This document shows positions 48,914-61,647 of a stretch of DNA of 64,000 nucleotides, piece by piece (within the stretch, counting starts at the first letter, position 1; each line of letters opens with the position of its first letter). The translations under genes were made by a program, and so were the position numbers. The notes beneath the pieces are model-generated. The model had not been told where the DNA came from and searched no databases. It was given only the letters and a program-made list of their open reading frames with translations. Location: the NCBI GenBank assembly GCA_030248215.1, contig JASANG010003763.1, positions 124,001 to 188,000 on the forward strand. The letters run 5' to 3'. Source of the DNA: Enoplolaimus lenunculus. Its lineage: Eukaryota; Nematoda; Enoplea; Enoplida; Thoracostomopsidae.

Positions 48914-49860
48914 AAATCCACCAACAACAAAACAAATTGAAAAATCTAAAGTTAAAAATAAATATCTATGTTCGACTAAGGTTATTTCACAAATAATAGA
49001 GCAAAAAATAAGATTAAAATGAAATTTTTGCTGAAATGCATTTTTCACTTTCCGGTTCCGGTAAAATTTTCAAATTCCGGTTCCGGTAAATTGTAATTCC
49101 GGTTGCACCCTGGTTAATAGTGCTACACTTTTGGCAAGACAGCGCTAATCCGTCACCGGAATCATCGGTAGTGACACAGTATACGTATATATGTATACAT
49201 ACGTGTATATATCTTTGACTATAATAAACAAAACGAAAATTATAAATAGCAAATTATACAGTTTTTTAAAGATTATACAATTTGCAAATATCTTCTAATA
49301 TTAATGTGTCAGAAAACGTCATTGCTGCAATGGTACTATAAATGCGATGTAAATGTGGCATTCCGTTATGGTTCTTCCGTTTCCTAATGTACCTTAATTT
49401 TGGTCTTATAACTTTTAAAATGATGTTTTAACGAAGAGCGCTAAGCATAAATTGCAGGTGTAGGCCGAAACGCAAGCAGGAATTGGAGATATTAGCGTCT
49501 CTGTATTATATATATTTCATGGCTAAAATTTGTTTTAACTGTCAAAGAAAAATGTTTTTGATTGAACAATATCATGTTTGGCAGCGATTTTGAGAACGTC
49601 ACGTAATTCTGGGGGTATGGTTAATTTTAATTTTCGCTTAAAACAGTTATTTTATCGGTAAAAATTACCCCCATTTAAATTTCACCCGGTTGTTAATTGG
49701 AGGCCGTGGTTGTAGCCTACAAGCTCACACTCCGTCGGGACCCAGCAAATGCCCAGTGATTAATTAGCAATTTTTGTGTATACGTATGTACGTATATGTA
49801 GATCTTTTTCAGGGTTTGCGTTCACTGCACTTCAACTTGCGCAAAGTCACAATAGGATAG

Positions 49861-52800
49861 ATGGTTGCTTGCTTGGTGGAGCAGCCCGTCCGTGTTTATA
49901 AAGGTAAAGTTTGTTGTGTTAAAATTTAGTGTGCGTCCTTGAAGAACTTTTTAGTTAGTTGTTGATTGCTGCTAGGAGCGGGTGCGACGGAAACATTCGG
50001 TTGCTGTTTAACGTACGGCGAAAAGTCGAACTTCGGCTCATGTCCGAATTCGTGGGAACAATATAATAGCATGGCGGTCCCAGAATTTTTTCGGGGTGAT
50101 ACCAAAAAGCGAAACTAATTTTTTGGGTATATGTCATGCCCCAAACAGCTATTTGCCTCAGTTGCCAACTGGGACGCCCCAAACGACAATTGCTGCTCGG
50201 GGCATCCCAAACAATTGCTAGAATGTAGATTATTTTGTTTAATTTTACCTCTGTAGAAATAAAAACAGCACTGCCCACATACATAATGTTTTATTATTTA
50301 GATTAAACATTAGGGCACACGCTCTGACAGCTTCGTTTGTATACTATGTAAACCTTGTTTAATTTCTAGTTTTTCGAACACTGTCAAACCAAAACAACCA
50401 ATCACAAAAAGTTTGCATTCCAGACAGGGTGAAACTGGAATTACAATTTACCGGAACCGGAAAATGAAAAATACATGCCGCGAAAAAATCATTTTAATTT
50501 TCTTTGTTGCAATACTATTGGTGAAATAACCGTAGTTGGAGATAAGTATATATTCACTTTATTTGCTGTATTTTAGGTTTTCTTAATCCACGGAAGCGAA
50601 ATCTACTTTCGACGATTGTCAAGGTTTCAAACTATACTAATGAAATCTATTTAATTTTGTCGTCATTTTTAGTAAACTATATATATCTCTTAATGTAGAT
50701 CGACAAAAATTTAATGTCGGAATTTTTAATTCCGGTAAAAATTCACCGGAACCGGAAGGTGAAAAAATGCCGGAACCCGAATTCCGTTTGCAATGTATAA
50801 ACAAGAACCGTTCGTACGGTAGACTTATATGATGTTTGCCTGTTTCAGGTAGCTGTTTGGGTGTACCATCCGGTGGTATTACTACAAGTGATAATCTTCA
50901 AGATCTCGTTGTCGCCGCTTCACTGTGTACCACCTGCGCAAATATATCATCAAAAAGTGTAGCAACAAACAAAACAAATTCGAATATTGTAAAAAGTCAA
51001 TATAAGAGTGATTTGAAGCCGAAGTGTAAATTATTGGACCTACTGTTACCTGAAGAATATAACAGCGAACGCTACACTTCTGAAAGTGAATATTATTTGC
51101 AAACTGGTCATACGGTAAAAAGTGTAGGTTATATATTTGGCGGTACGACTACGAGTATAGACTATAACCCTAGCGGTAGAAATTCGTTTCGCCCTCTAGA
51201 ATACGACCAACGAACTTTTTGTCAGCCGCTTGAAAGCGACACGCAAACAATAGTCCACTTAATGCTAACGTCAAATAGTTGTTCAACTGGTGTTATGTCT
51301 AGCGGTAGTAGTGTAGGAGGAAGTGCGACTTCGGCGTCTGCGAAAAGAAACTCTGGCCCTGGAGACCTTAATGCAAATTCAAATATGATATCGAATGCTG
51401 CTTTGGATGCTGGAAACAATAGCGGAGGATCAAGTACTGGCGCACATTCCTATCACAAGTAAGAATTTAAAGAGATACAAGACTGCCTCGAACAACGCTA
51501 TTTCTAATTAAGACTAAGTTGTTTGTTTATATTTGAATCGTACATTTCGAGACATGTTATTTCAGACTGTCCCAAAGAATGTCATTTTCCCCCGAAATCT
51601 AGTGTATACAGCTGATTTTTCAACCAAAAAGGAAAAATCGAAATAATCATGGACGAGTTACAAACACAAACTACATAAAGACCTGTCTGCCACGAAACAA
51701 TTTTCTGAAACTTCCAGACGTTTAATGTACATAAAAAATTTTGACTTGCCATGCTAACTTAGCAAGCCTAAGCCATTTATACATATAGCAGGGCGTAACC
51801 GGAATACCAATTCCGATTAGAATTCCAATTCAAAACGAGTTCCGATTCTGATAGCACAATCAGTCGGAATCGGAATTTTGAAGGTTTAATTTTAATCCTA
51901 CTTGTTGTGAAACAGTGCATAAACATTCTGGATTATTTATCTATTAAATTGCTTTCGATGAGTTAACTTATCAATAATTGATTATAGTGTAGTTTTACAG
52001 AAAAAATCATCGCCAATTTGTTCATACGATTTTATTTGAAAATTGTTATTAGCCAGCAGATACTCTACATTAATATTATATTTGTCAATACAAATTATCC
52101 GTACTGTCACAAAATTTCCGATTCCGATTACAATTCCGGTATAAATTTGCTGTTCTGATTCCGGTTCTGGTATATTCCAGTTCTGCTTCGCGCCCTGACA
52201 CACAATTACAGCTGCGAGTTCCCATCGCAAAATTTACACGTGTTAATGTTGTATGTAAATTTAGCATTTACGGTGAATCATCAACATCAACGTCATCGTT
52301 ACATCCTAATACCATCGGGAACGCCGCAACTCCGACGCCGCTATTTCCATCGGCCACCGGTTCCAGTACGGCGCCAAATAACGTTGGTGGAATTGGATTA
52401 AGCTCAGCTCATCACATTCAAAAGCATTCTCCAATTATGAACAGGTATACGTTACCGGCAAAACCGCCAAAGTGTTTTGTTTTCTCGTTGAAATTTTTAA
52501 GCCTTGAAAATTTAATTTTGTTCCGGCGAAAAATACATTTTCTTGTATAATGTTTTTCAGTTATAACAAAGTGGATAAGCGAGCAGAGTGCGATTACATG
52601 TAATATACGAGCGACCATGCATCATTAAATAGGAATTTTCTTAAAAACACTTCCTTCCCAACTACAGATGCCTCGTCCCAGTTGCGAATCGGATGCCTCC
52701 GGTTGAATCCTCCCGCTCGGTCGTGACCCAGCGAATGCTGAGCTGCATAGACATTTGATGCTAAAATTGTGTCTGACTTCTCGCTCGCGATTTTTTCTTC

Positions 52801-55800
52801 GGTTATATTTCACCTCGTTTACTGAACTATATATTTTTCATAACCTTAAACGAACCTAAGGTACTTTATATTAAAATTGTACACTAGGATTTTTCGACCT
52901 TGAAGCTAAATTCAACATTTCACATTTTGCTAACATTGACATTTTCGGGTAAGGTATCCTCACCGGTGCCGAATCTCATCGATTAGGAATCATACATCCG
53001 CCACAGAAGAAAAGTTAGCGAAACAAATATTACAACCACTACAGCTATTCGTAACAGTCTTGATCAATTTTTACCTTCACAAATATGATGACTGTCTTTT
53101 CTGTGAAACAGTTACTACACATATTGACGGGATTTTACAACAGAATCGAATGTTGGATTTCATCGTACTTGTTCGCTATTTGGTTGCGCCCTCATTGTTT
53201 CTCTTTATATGCATTTTAGGAACGTTTCTGCGCAGTCAAATTCAAATATACACGTCGTAAATGGACCTACGTACGGGTAAGTAAGCCATGCATACGATAA
53301 CAAATATTGAAGTCATATTGTTTCATGTTGTGTTTAATTTTGCCAGAATTTTTAATAACTGTTTAGTAACTGAGGAATCGTATGTTATGCTTGGTGTCCT
53401 GGTGGCTGTATGTGTTAAAAGCAAACCATTTTTACCTCAATCTCTATAACCAATTCAATGCGGAAACATGAGTTTTGACCCAGGCTCACGAAGAATAACT
53501 CGATCTCTTGACATTCAGATCTTTACGCGGGCTGTCTGCTACTACACGTCGCAGGCGCACCTACCTAACTTTTATCGGCTTCTGTAACTATAAATCGACA
53601 TTAATGATGACGGTAAGCATGCATTTATCATTCCAGCCACATGCTTACAAAACATGTAATTTGATTTTAGGACAAATGCTTTTGGTTCGTCTCATTCAAT
53701 GTCTACCGGTTCCTTCCAATCTGTTGCACGAGCTGCGTACAGTACAACAGGTAATTTCAAAATTTTAATGATCTACAGTTGTTTATAGATTCTCGGCCAA
53801 TGTTATGTTTATGGGCGTCCCGTTTTCCCGTGAGACACCAAGACACAGGAGTGTAATACGGGCAAATTCATATACTCCTGCCGACCGCATTTCGGGCAGA
53901 TAGGAAAATGGAACAGGCCATTTTCGGTAAAACGGGACAGCTGCAAATTTTTGCTGGGAAACCAGGACAATGGGACATGCCTGTTTCGGGCAAATTGGAA
54001 AACGTGACCGCTAAAATTTTCCGCTGGGAAAATGGTAAAACGGAACTGGGTTCTTTCGGGCAAATAGGAAAACGGGACAGCTGCAAGTTTTTGCTGGGAA
54101 AGCGGTTCAATGGGATAGGCCTGTTTCGGGCAAATGGGGCAACGGAACAGCTGCAAATTTTCGATGGGAAAACTGGACAGTTTCAAATTTTCAATGGGAC
54201 AGGCCTGTTTCGGGCAAATGGGAAAATGGGGCAGCTGCAAGTTTTTGCTTGGAATACGGGACAAGTTTGTTTCTTGAAAACGGGACACCTGCAAATTTTC
54301 GGTGGAAAACAGGATAATGGGACACAATTCAAATCCTTTTCAGAATGTAGAAAATTTTCTTTGATCGAGGGAGGGGAACGAAGATTGTCGTAGTTGGGGT
54401 TGCGCCACCCGTCACTCCCCTCTGTACACCTTCGGCTTTGGCAGCCACGGTTAACTTGCATATCACTGCGTTTTATTACCTTTTATAAAACTGCACGAAA
54501 TTTTTTTTCGTTCAAAACACGGGTAGAGTTGAAAAGTTTTGAACGAGGAGGTGCGGAATGGATCGAAAAATCAATTTTAATCACAATGTCTGGCCCGAGT
54601 TTAGTTGGGAGTGGAGAACTAGCCAAATTTGTGGAAAACGGTAACCCAATACCGCCCGGTGGACGTCTTTGCAACAATATGTTTCTTTTGGGAAACGGAA
54701 AAATTGGGGAGCTATATATTTCCGCAAGAAAAACGGAAAACGTCGATATTTTTGTTGAGATCGATTTTGTCAGGGGGCTGCCGCCCCCCGCAACCCCCCC
54801 CCCCACGCATTTGGAAGGACTCTAAGTAGGATGTGGGACTGCCGCTCCCAAAGCCTTGCGTTTTGGCCGACCCCGATATTTAGGGGTTAGTTCCTGTTTG
54901 AAACGTAGGATTCACATGTTTTCAGTAGTATATAAACAAAGTAAGTGTATGATTGGAATATTTCAACGTGTGAAACTGAAAAAAATCAGTAAACTTGACC
55001 TACCTGAATAAGGTGCATGGCCAAAAACGCAATGTGCGATAAGTACATTGTTTTGTACACAGAATGTACCAAGTTGCACACTCTTGTTCAAAGTGATCAT
55101 TATCCACTCTAGTTAAAACCAACTATTCATCTGTAGTTATAATTTGAAAACTTTTTACGGTCTATAATTCCTAGAACGCACTATTCGTAATGTATAAAAC
55201 TATTTTTTATTGTTTTTCAGCCGGTCTCGTGAAAAACTCAGATACGTCTGAATTTCAAATCAACAACGAAGATTTTCCGGCGCTCCAAGGCACTCAGAAT
55301 AATGAAGCAACAAACGCCGGAGGCAATTTGGTATCAAAGATTTATTTATTTTGTATTTGTGGTCTTTAAAACTTCGGCTTAGGCACTATATATGCGTACC
55401 AATACTTTTCTTGTACACCACGCCATAAAACTTGCAGATTGTAAAAATGTATCGTGGCTAACGTTAATTATTACCATCTCTCGTGCTCTGTAATCTAGTC
55501 TTTATAGTACGGCTGCATACCACGTACTATCACATTGTTTTGATTCATTTTCAAAGTTATTACTTTACTGAACGCAAACCGACGGGAATATTCTGAAGCC
55601 TTTCTGAAGGTTTGGTGCTTGACAAAACAAGCTCCAGTAAATATCTGTCGCAAAAACAAACAGCGACGAACAAGTGAATAAACCAATGTCTCATCGTCTA
55701 AGGACACAGTAAAAAAGTATTGGTATATGTATTCTTCCAAAAATACCGACCTGATGGCACCCTGATTGTACCAATACCGTGATCCTACCGATATATCGGT

Positions 55801-58800
55801 TCAACACTAGTTTTGAATATTTATTTTGGGAATGATTGTAATTTAGACCACCGGAAAGCTTTCGCAGTTACTGTTAAAACTTTCATACAAATGGTATTTA
55901 AGACCAACAGCATTAATGTGATATTCTTTTCGTATCACAAACGACTTCTGATGGTGGATTTTCTAAATACATTTTACTGAGATAAATGAGCTATTGAAAG
56001 CTTTGTCGTACAGAACTGGTAGTCTTTATATTTTTCGAGCAACCACGACAATTCGTCGCCCCACAACTGGATGATCGACCACATGTTGTAATTTGAAATC
56101 TTTCCTGCTCGACAATCTGTCGTTCATCACTAGGCTTAAGTGCACGCTGCAAAAGTCACCGGCTCACATAATTTCTTCCAATATTAATGTCACGTTTTGT
56201 TGATTGTGTCGGCATCGCTGTCAAACTAAATTTCTGGGATTTGTCGCTGTTTTTTTCTACTTTAATTCTATAATTGTCTTTAAGATTTTGAATTTGATTT
56301 CAACGGAAACCTTTCGTGATTGTAGTAATGTGGTTTGATTTTACTTCAAACGTGATTGCAGTAATGGAGTTTGATTTTGCTTCTAATATATTATTATATT
56401 ATAGCCTTCTAATACTGCCAGCTCGAAATCTCCCGACTTCCCTGGCGGCGGCAATGTGACGAAAACGATACAACTTGAAAATCAAGGCATAAAGACATCC
56501 CTTGATGGTATGATGTTGATATTAGGCACAACGAAAAGGTTTTGTTTTTTGCAAATCGATAAATCTAGTACGTTCTCGATAACTTAGTAACAATTTATAG
56601 GCCAGAAATAGATATGTAACACCTGTCTCGAGCTACTGATAGATAGTTTTTCGTGGGTTGATTCTGAAGTTGTAAAGCACGTCATATATGATTGTTGCAA
56701 CTGACGCTTGCTTAACGCCTCGCGCTGATATGAGCGAAAGAGAAAATGATAGCTGATACTTTTATTGTAAAAGTAGTGGTCTTTGAATGTTTTAGGCTCA
56801 GTTACAAATATTCCTCCTGGAATGATCAGGGACCAGTTCGGCGTTGTCGGCATGCTTGCGCTGTTACGTGCTCTAGAGCATGATCCAGGAATCGTGGGAC
56901 TGGCAGTTGGGCACGACTTAACTGGGCTTGGCCTCAATTTGAACTCGACCGAGTTAGTGTTTTGTATTCTCGCACGCAAATACATACTACGATTAACTAT
57001 TGTGAAGTTTTATTGCTAATGCCAAATGGCTGTATAGCAGCGGTTAATTCATGAACTTAGGTTTGAGAATGTTAAAATCGACGAGGTCTGAAAAAAGAAC
57101 ATTTTAATACCGATTTTTATTGTAAATCAGGGCTCTGAACAATCTAATACGTCGAAATATGTTTGTCTTCGTGAATAACCGTCAGCATGTAGTATTCATG
57201 TTAAAGCTGCGTTCACCCGTCGTTGGATAATATCTAATAATCAGTTTGTGGGCCCCGATTTTCAGTCGTGGACTGTACAAGACATTCGCTGGGCCGTGGC
57301 AGTGTGAACCAACAAGGCCGCACGATGTCGACACACCAGTGCCGCCAGAGTATTTAACCAATCGAGCGATTGTTCAACGACTGAGCCCAGTTCGACTCAA
57401 TCGCTACGGAGACGATCTGTTGTTTTATCTGTTCTATTTTTGTGTTGGCGATGTCTTCCAGTTGGCCGCAGCGGCAGAACTGTACGTATTTTACGGCGGT
57501 TTTTTCTTTAATTCTGTACGTGATGTGTTATGGTTACGCTAAATTAGCCGCCACACACCGTAAGTACCACGGCGCATCTTTCCTTTGCTTGTGGCACGTC
57601 GCGACGTGCGTCATTGAAAAGTATACCGCAACCCTTACAAGTGTAAGGTTAGTAGCCGCAGACTAAAGATTATATAATAGGGATAAAAAAGTACTGTGCA
57701 TATCTGTGTGTCAGCGCCAAGCCAACGCATTAGTTCTTTTCAGTACCATGTGAACAAATTTAAGAATGAACCTGTAAAAGCGTATTTATGCATGGGCTGG
57801 GCTTGCCTGGACTATATATAAATTCTTTGGCAACCAATTGATTTCAAAGGGGTAGATGTTCTGAACATACACTTAACACTCTCGATTATTGGCTTCTCCA
57901 CAGCTTGAAAATTTCCGCCCGGGGGGGGCGTTTCCTGGGGGGCCCCCAGAAGTTTCCTGGGGGGCAGCTAATTTTGCTGGGGGGGGGGGCAGTTTTCTTG
58001 GGGGCCCCCAGATGATCTTGGGGGCCCCCAGATGATCTGGGGGGTCCTGGGGGGCAGGCTCGAAATTTTGCAAGCCGACTTTTTGGACCATTTTTTTATT
58101 CTAGATCGTGTTTCCAACTCAACTGAAGATTACTCATCGCTCAACATGACAAAAATTCCCCGCAAACGTTAATAACAATAATTTTAACTAATATTACTGA
58201 CAACTTTACTAGAAGTTGAAAGAAGCACAATTATATAAAATATAGATAATCTATAATTGAAACTGTGATTAACATATATTTTATATATTAGTCACAGCTT
58301 CAGTTTATCATAATGCTCAGGCGGGTTGAACTTGTTGGTGCAAGGTACTTTCGAATGCTGTATGCCCTGAAACGGTCTTTATATAATTGTGTATTTTTCA
58401 GTTCATTATTGAATTGTACTAGTTACTACCGGTATTTGTAACGCTATTAAAAAATTATGAGTACTCAGCGTAATATAAAATCACATTTTGCCGAATGTCC
58501 GCCTCAAAAAAAGTCCAGGTCTTTATGTTTTAACATTGAAAATTTTTGGCTTAGAAAAGTCCTGGGGGGGCAGCAAAAAAATTTGCTGGGGGGCGGCCGA
58601 AAATTCGCCGGGGGGCCTTTCCTGGGGGCGGCAAAATTTTCGCCGCGGGGAAAATAAAAATTTCGAAAAGTGCGGGGGGCTTTCCCCCGCTGTGGAGAAG
58701 CCAGGATTATGATGGTTAGGGTTTAAGTATTCATAAAATGATGTAATGTTGTATGTTATCTGTCTGTTGAGCATGGTGTACTAAAGTTTGAATCGGCATC

Positions 58801-60818
58801 GGCAAAATTTCAAAATAAGAATCAGCATCGGCAAAAATTTTGTTATCTGCAAACCTCTTGTTTATATGACATGAAAGTCTTGTAACATTAAACATTGACA
58901 AAGTATAATTGAGACAGCTAGTTTTAACCTTGGATGCGCATATTTTGCAGGAAGTTATCGCTATTCTCGCAAAGCTCGGTTTCTAATATTAAACAGGAGC
59001 CGGAATCGAAACTTCTTTTATTTCATTATGATGAATATCTATGTGCGATATGGTGTGGCGGCTCTTAGTTGTTGCATGCAACTGTTTGATGGTGTGTACT
59101 GTTGCGATTTTAGGTATAACCGAGATTGGAGGTATTCGAAAAAGTATCGTGTTTGGGTGGCGCGACCGCTTGGAATTGCACCGGTGGAACAGACAAGTAC
59201 ATACGAAAGCGGCACATACTATGTTTTTGATCCTGTCCAGTGGAGAAAGGTACGTTTACACCCACGTTATAGTAAACCATTTTGTATCAGTGTATAGAAG
59301 CTTTTTCTCAAACAGTAATGCTCTGTTTTTGACAAGGAACTTAGTTGTTGGGAAATACAAAACATGTTTGGTTCTAATGAAAATTTTGCTGGGGTGCGCT
59401 GGTTTGGCTGGCTGTTTAGTTTCTGATTACTGTTTACTTGTTTCTTCCGCACTGGAAGGTCCTCACACGCAATGGCTGGGCTGCTAAAATAGGCTCAGGT
59501 TTAGGTTTAGCTATTAACTTTTAACTTACGCTTTGAGCTTACACATGGGTTTAGGAAATATAAAATAGTAATACGGGGGGAACTTTTGCTTTCTATCAAA
59601 TAAAACTAATATCGGGAAGGAAGTGTAGGTGGTTAGTTTAAACACATTCATAAATCGCTTTTCGACCGCCATCTGAAAAAATCTGAAGTTTCCGATTGAC
59701 CCTATCTACACTGACAAATATATAGATCATTATATATAATATCTCATGAATGTGCGTTTAAGGTAACGAAAGAGTTACGGCTGGACTATGAACACTTGGA
59801 AGATACTCCTGCACCGGTTCCATTTCTGTACGGTTATCAACGACCTCCTGGTGGCAGTTCAACAAACGTTGGCGGAGTAGCAGCAATCGGTACTGGTGGT
59901 AGCAACATTGCTTCAGGAATCAATAATTTAACATTGGCTGCGGCAAGGAAGCAACAACAACAACATCAGTTGTCGCAACATCATCAATTAATTGCAGCTA
60001 ATGCGTCAAATCCGTCATTGATTCAAAAACAAACGCTTCTCGGTGGTGGCAGTGGGGGTGGAATAGAGCTGCATCATGAATCAAATCAAATTGCATCTGC
60101 AATCGCAACTGGCGGATTTCCAACAATTTCAAGTCGTGGAGGTACAGCGAATACAGCGTTAGCAGCGTTGTCGGATGGAATCAACGCGACAAATGGCAAA
60201 CAACAACATCATTTGATCGCTGACCGTCTTTTAGCAGCTGCTGCGGCTGCGAGTAGTGGTGGGAGTGGTTCTGCATTAACATCTGGATCTGGGATCGGAA
60301 TGAGTGGAGCCGGTGGTGGTGCTTTAGGAAGGAACACAGGGCTGAAAATCGGTGGTGGAGGAGGAAGCAGCGAATTGTATGATCTGACCGTAAGAAGTGG
60401 TGGTGGCGTTCCGGGGTTAGCAACAACAGGATTGCTAACGAATCGTTCAGGTATAGGAAGCGGTGCTGTTGTGAGTAACGGTAATTCTTCGACGTCGTCG
60501 TCATTGTTGTTACATCAGCAAGCAGTGCTCAATGCATCCGCCGCTGGTGGTCATAGTAGACTGAGTGAATTCCTGGGAGGTGGAAGGACCGGATTGAGTG
60601 ATACAACAGGGACAGGTACCGTCGGTGCCAGTATAGCGAGGTCCGCTAGCGGTCTACAAGGACGTCATGTAAAAGTTTTAGAGTCGCAGCGAGGAACGGC
60701 ACCGTTGCCGACTGGAAATACCGTTTCTGGAACGGGAAGTGGAAATAGCGGAGTTTTGGCGTCATCAGAATCGATTACAAATCATACTGGAGCAGGTATA
60801 GGCAGTACCGTGTTATAA
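49861..60818 (+). CDS. CNOT2: CCR4-NOT transcription complex subunit 2, with long C-terminal extension
   Basis: Exons 50849-51458, 52265-52444, 53220-53276, 53671-53750, 55221-55330, 56405-56507, 56796-56952, 57245-57481, 59114-59249 and 59763-60818 join in phase. A possible first exon at 49861-49903 (MVACLVEQPVRVYK, AAAG/GTAAAG donor) also fits phase but is tentative; with it the protein is 922 residues (human CNOT2 540). The N-terminal half is low-complexity. Exon 5 has INNEDFPALQGTQ, the FPALP-like motif of CNOT2. Exons 7-10 encode the NOT2/3/5 box: VTNIPPGMIRDQFGVVGML, LGLNLNST, PPEYLTN, GDDLLFYLFYFC, NRDWRYSKKYRVWVAR, TYYVFDPVQWRK. CNOT2 pairs with CNOT3 on CNOT1 to support deadenylation and repression. 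After PFLYGYQR, where CNOT2 normally ends, some 320 Gly/Ser/Ala/Gln-rich residues follow in the same exon. Confidence 0.92.
51789..52199. mobile_element. CCGGAA-end non-autonomous element (CAGGG family), best-preserved copy
   Basis: In the CNOT2 intron between 51458 and 52265. The left end CAGGGCGTAACCGGAATACC mirrors the right end, whose reverse complement starts CAGGGCGCGAAGCAGAACTG. About 411 bp, non-coding. It shares core motifs with the element at 40424-40837. Confidence 0.75.
53930..54320. repeat. Minisatellite, about 70-bp unit, in a CNOT2 intron
   Basis: The phrase CTGTTTCGGGCAAAT (or TTCTTTCGGGCAAAT) recurs at 53981, 54051, 54121 and 54205, i.e. periods of 70, 70 and 84 bp, with CGGGACAGCTGCAAATTTTT between. 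Stop-poor frames run through it on both strands (53908-54393 + and 53809-54327 -). A 70-bp period is not a multiple of three, so these are best read as by-products of the repeat. Confidence 0.8.
54390..54900. repeat. Unclassified G/C-tract repeat region
   Basis: It follows the minisatellite inside the same CNOT2 intron. It contains GGGGGCTGCCGCCCCCCGCA and further C-runs (54776-54805), and overlapping open frames on both strands (54394-54825 +, 54483-54806 -) that resemble no protein I know. Likely a decayed interspersed element. Confidence 0.35.
57889..58714 (+). mobile_element. DNA-transposon derivative with G-rich subterminal arrays and a transposase-start-like ORF
   Basis: In the CNOT2 intron between 57481 and 59114. 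TGGCTTCTCCACAGC at the left is matched by its exact reverse complement at the right, and GATTAT directly flanks both ends. Just inside each end lie arrays of G-runs (57920-58060 and 58560-58690) with GGGGGGCCCCCAGA and TGGGGGG motifs. An ORF starting at 58457 reads MSTQRNIKSHFAECPPQKKS, reminiscent of the 'RxIxSFF..KK' start of hAT/ZMYM-like transposases, then runs into the right array. It looks like an internally deleted element keeping only a first exon. Confidence 0.6.
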
Positions 60819-61032
60819 CACACACGTCTAGTTACAATGGAAAACCCATACCACCGTAACGAAAATGTCCAAAATCGTTCTCAAGGATGTTAATTATTAA
60901 CACTCATCTCATTCTCTCCGACATATTATTATTGTAATACGCTGTACAAACAATATTATTCGCACACACTTGCAAATGAATATATCTTGGAAGCACATTG
61001 CCCAAGAAGATATTGTGTCTGACAACTACTGA

Positions 61033-61038
61033 AATAAA
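61033..61038 (+). terminator. AATAAA polyadenylation signal, CNOT2
   Basis: First canonical AATAAA downstream of the CNOT2 stop, 215 nt into the 3'UTR, followed by T-rich sequence. Confidence 0.5.
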
Positions 61039-61647
61039 TCCTTAAAGCTTCACTGAAGAGCAGTAAATGGCAAAGTTATCGTTTTTTATAACAATTATTC
61101 TTTCGATGTGGTACGCTTGAACAGATACTAAATTTTAACAGCAGCTGCAGTGTAGGTATTGCTGTTAGATTGTATGCTAGCAAAGATGTGTTTTAAATGT
61201 TATATTGTAAAAAGTTTACCACATCGAAATAATGAGCTTGCCATGGACGAATTGTAAAAACGCGTCAATCAACGTTGTTTTACTAAAAAATTTAAATTGC
61301 TTATTTTATGACGAGTTCGTCATCGAAAGTAGTAAAATTTTATGCGCATTTTCTTGGATGAGCAGATTTGCGTAGTTCTGTGCCCGAAAAATTCGGTTTG
61401 GGACTACGTTATTCCAAACGGGCGGCTCGGTCGAGACCAGAGTGGGACTTTACTTGCGTGTACCTGTAAACAATTCCGGCACCTAAACGCACCGGACCCG
61501 AAACAACAGAAACATAGCACACTCATGACGGATTAGAATTCTAATTACTAGTTCTAGAGCTTTTCTTGCCGATATCAGTTCACAGAAGTTCTGCCTTGAC
61601 TTCAGATTTGTCTGGAAACGCAAATCCCATAGTAGTTTCGGCCAATG

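Larger units (their letters stand above)
41511..49860. other. Long intergenic region, repeat-dominated
   Basis: No gene is recognised over more than 8 kb. A minus-strand frame at 45476-45606 has an ATG and a good GTATGT donor after CISTG, but no matching next exon; I leave it uncalled. The region holds the hairpin row at 43349-43496, a dimer of the tRNA-bearing element (44614-45172), a degenerate tRNA-like block around 46225-46310, CAGGG-family elements (46420-46753, 47530-47898, about 49040-49118), and the GC-rich inverted-repeat element at 48432-48913. The open frame at 48197-48415 is a translated AAT microsatellite. Confidence 0.6.

Noticed and set aside
52660-52760. tRNA-like block in a CNOT2 intron (GGTTGAATCC, CCCAGCGAATGC)
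   Set aside because: Only a B-box-like remnant; no cloverleaf can be drawn. Similar phrases near 49735 suggest a decayed repeat.
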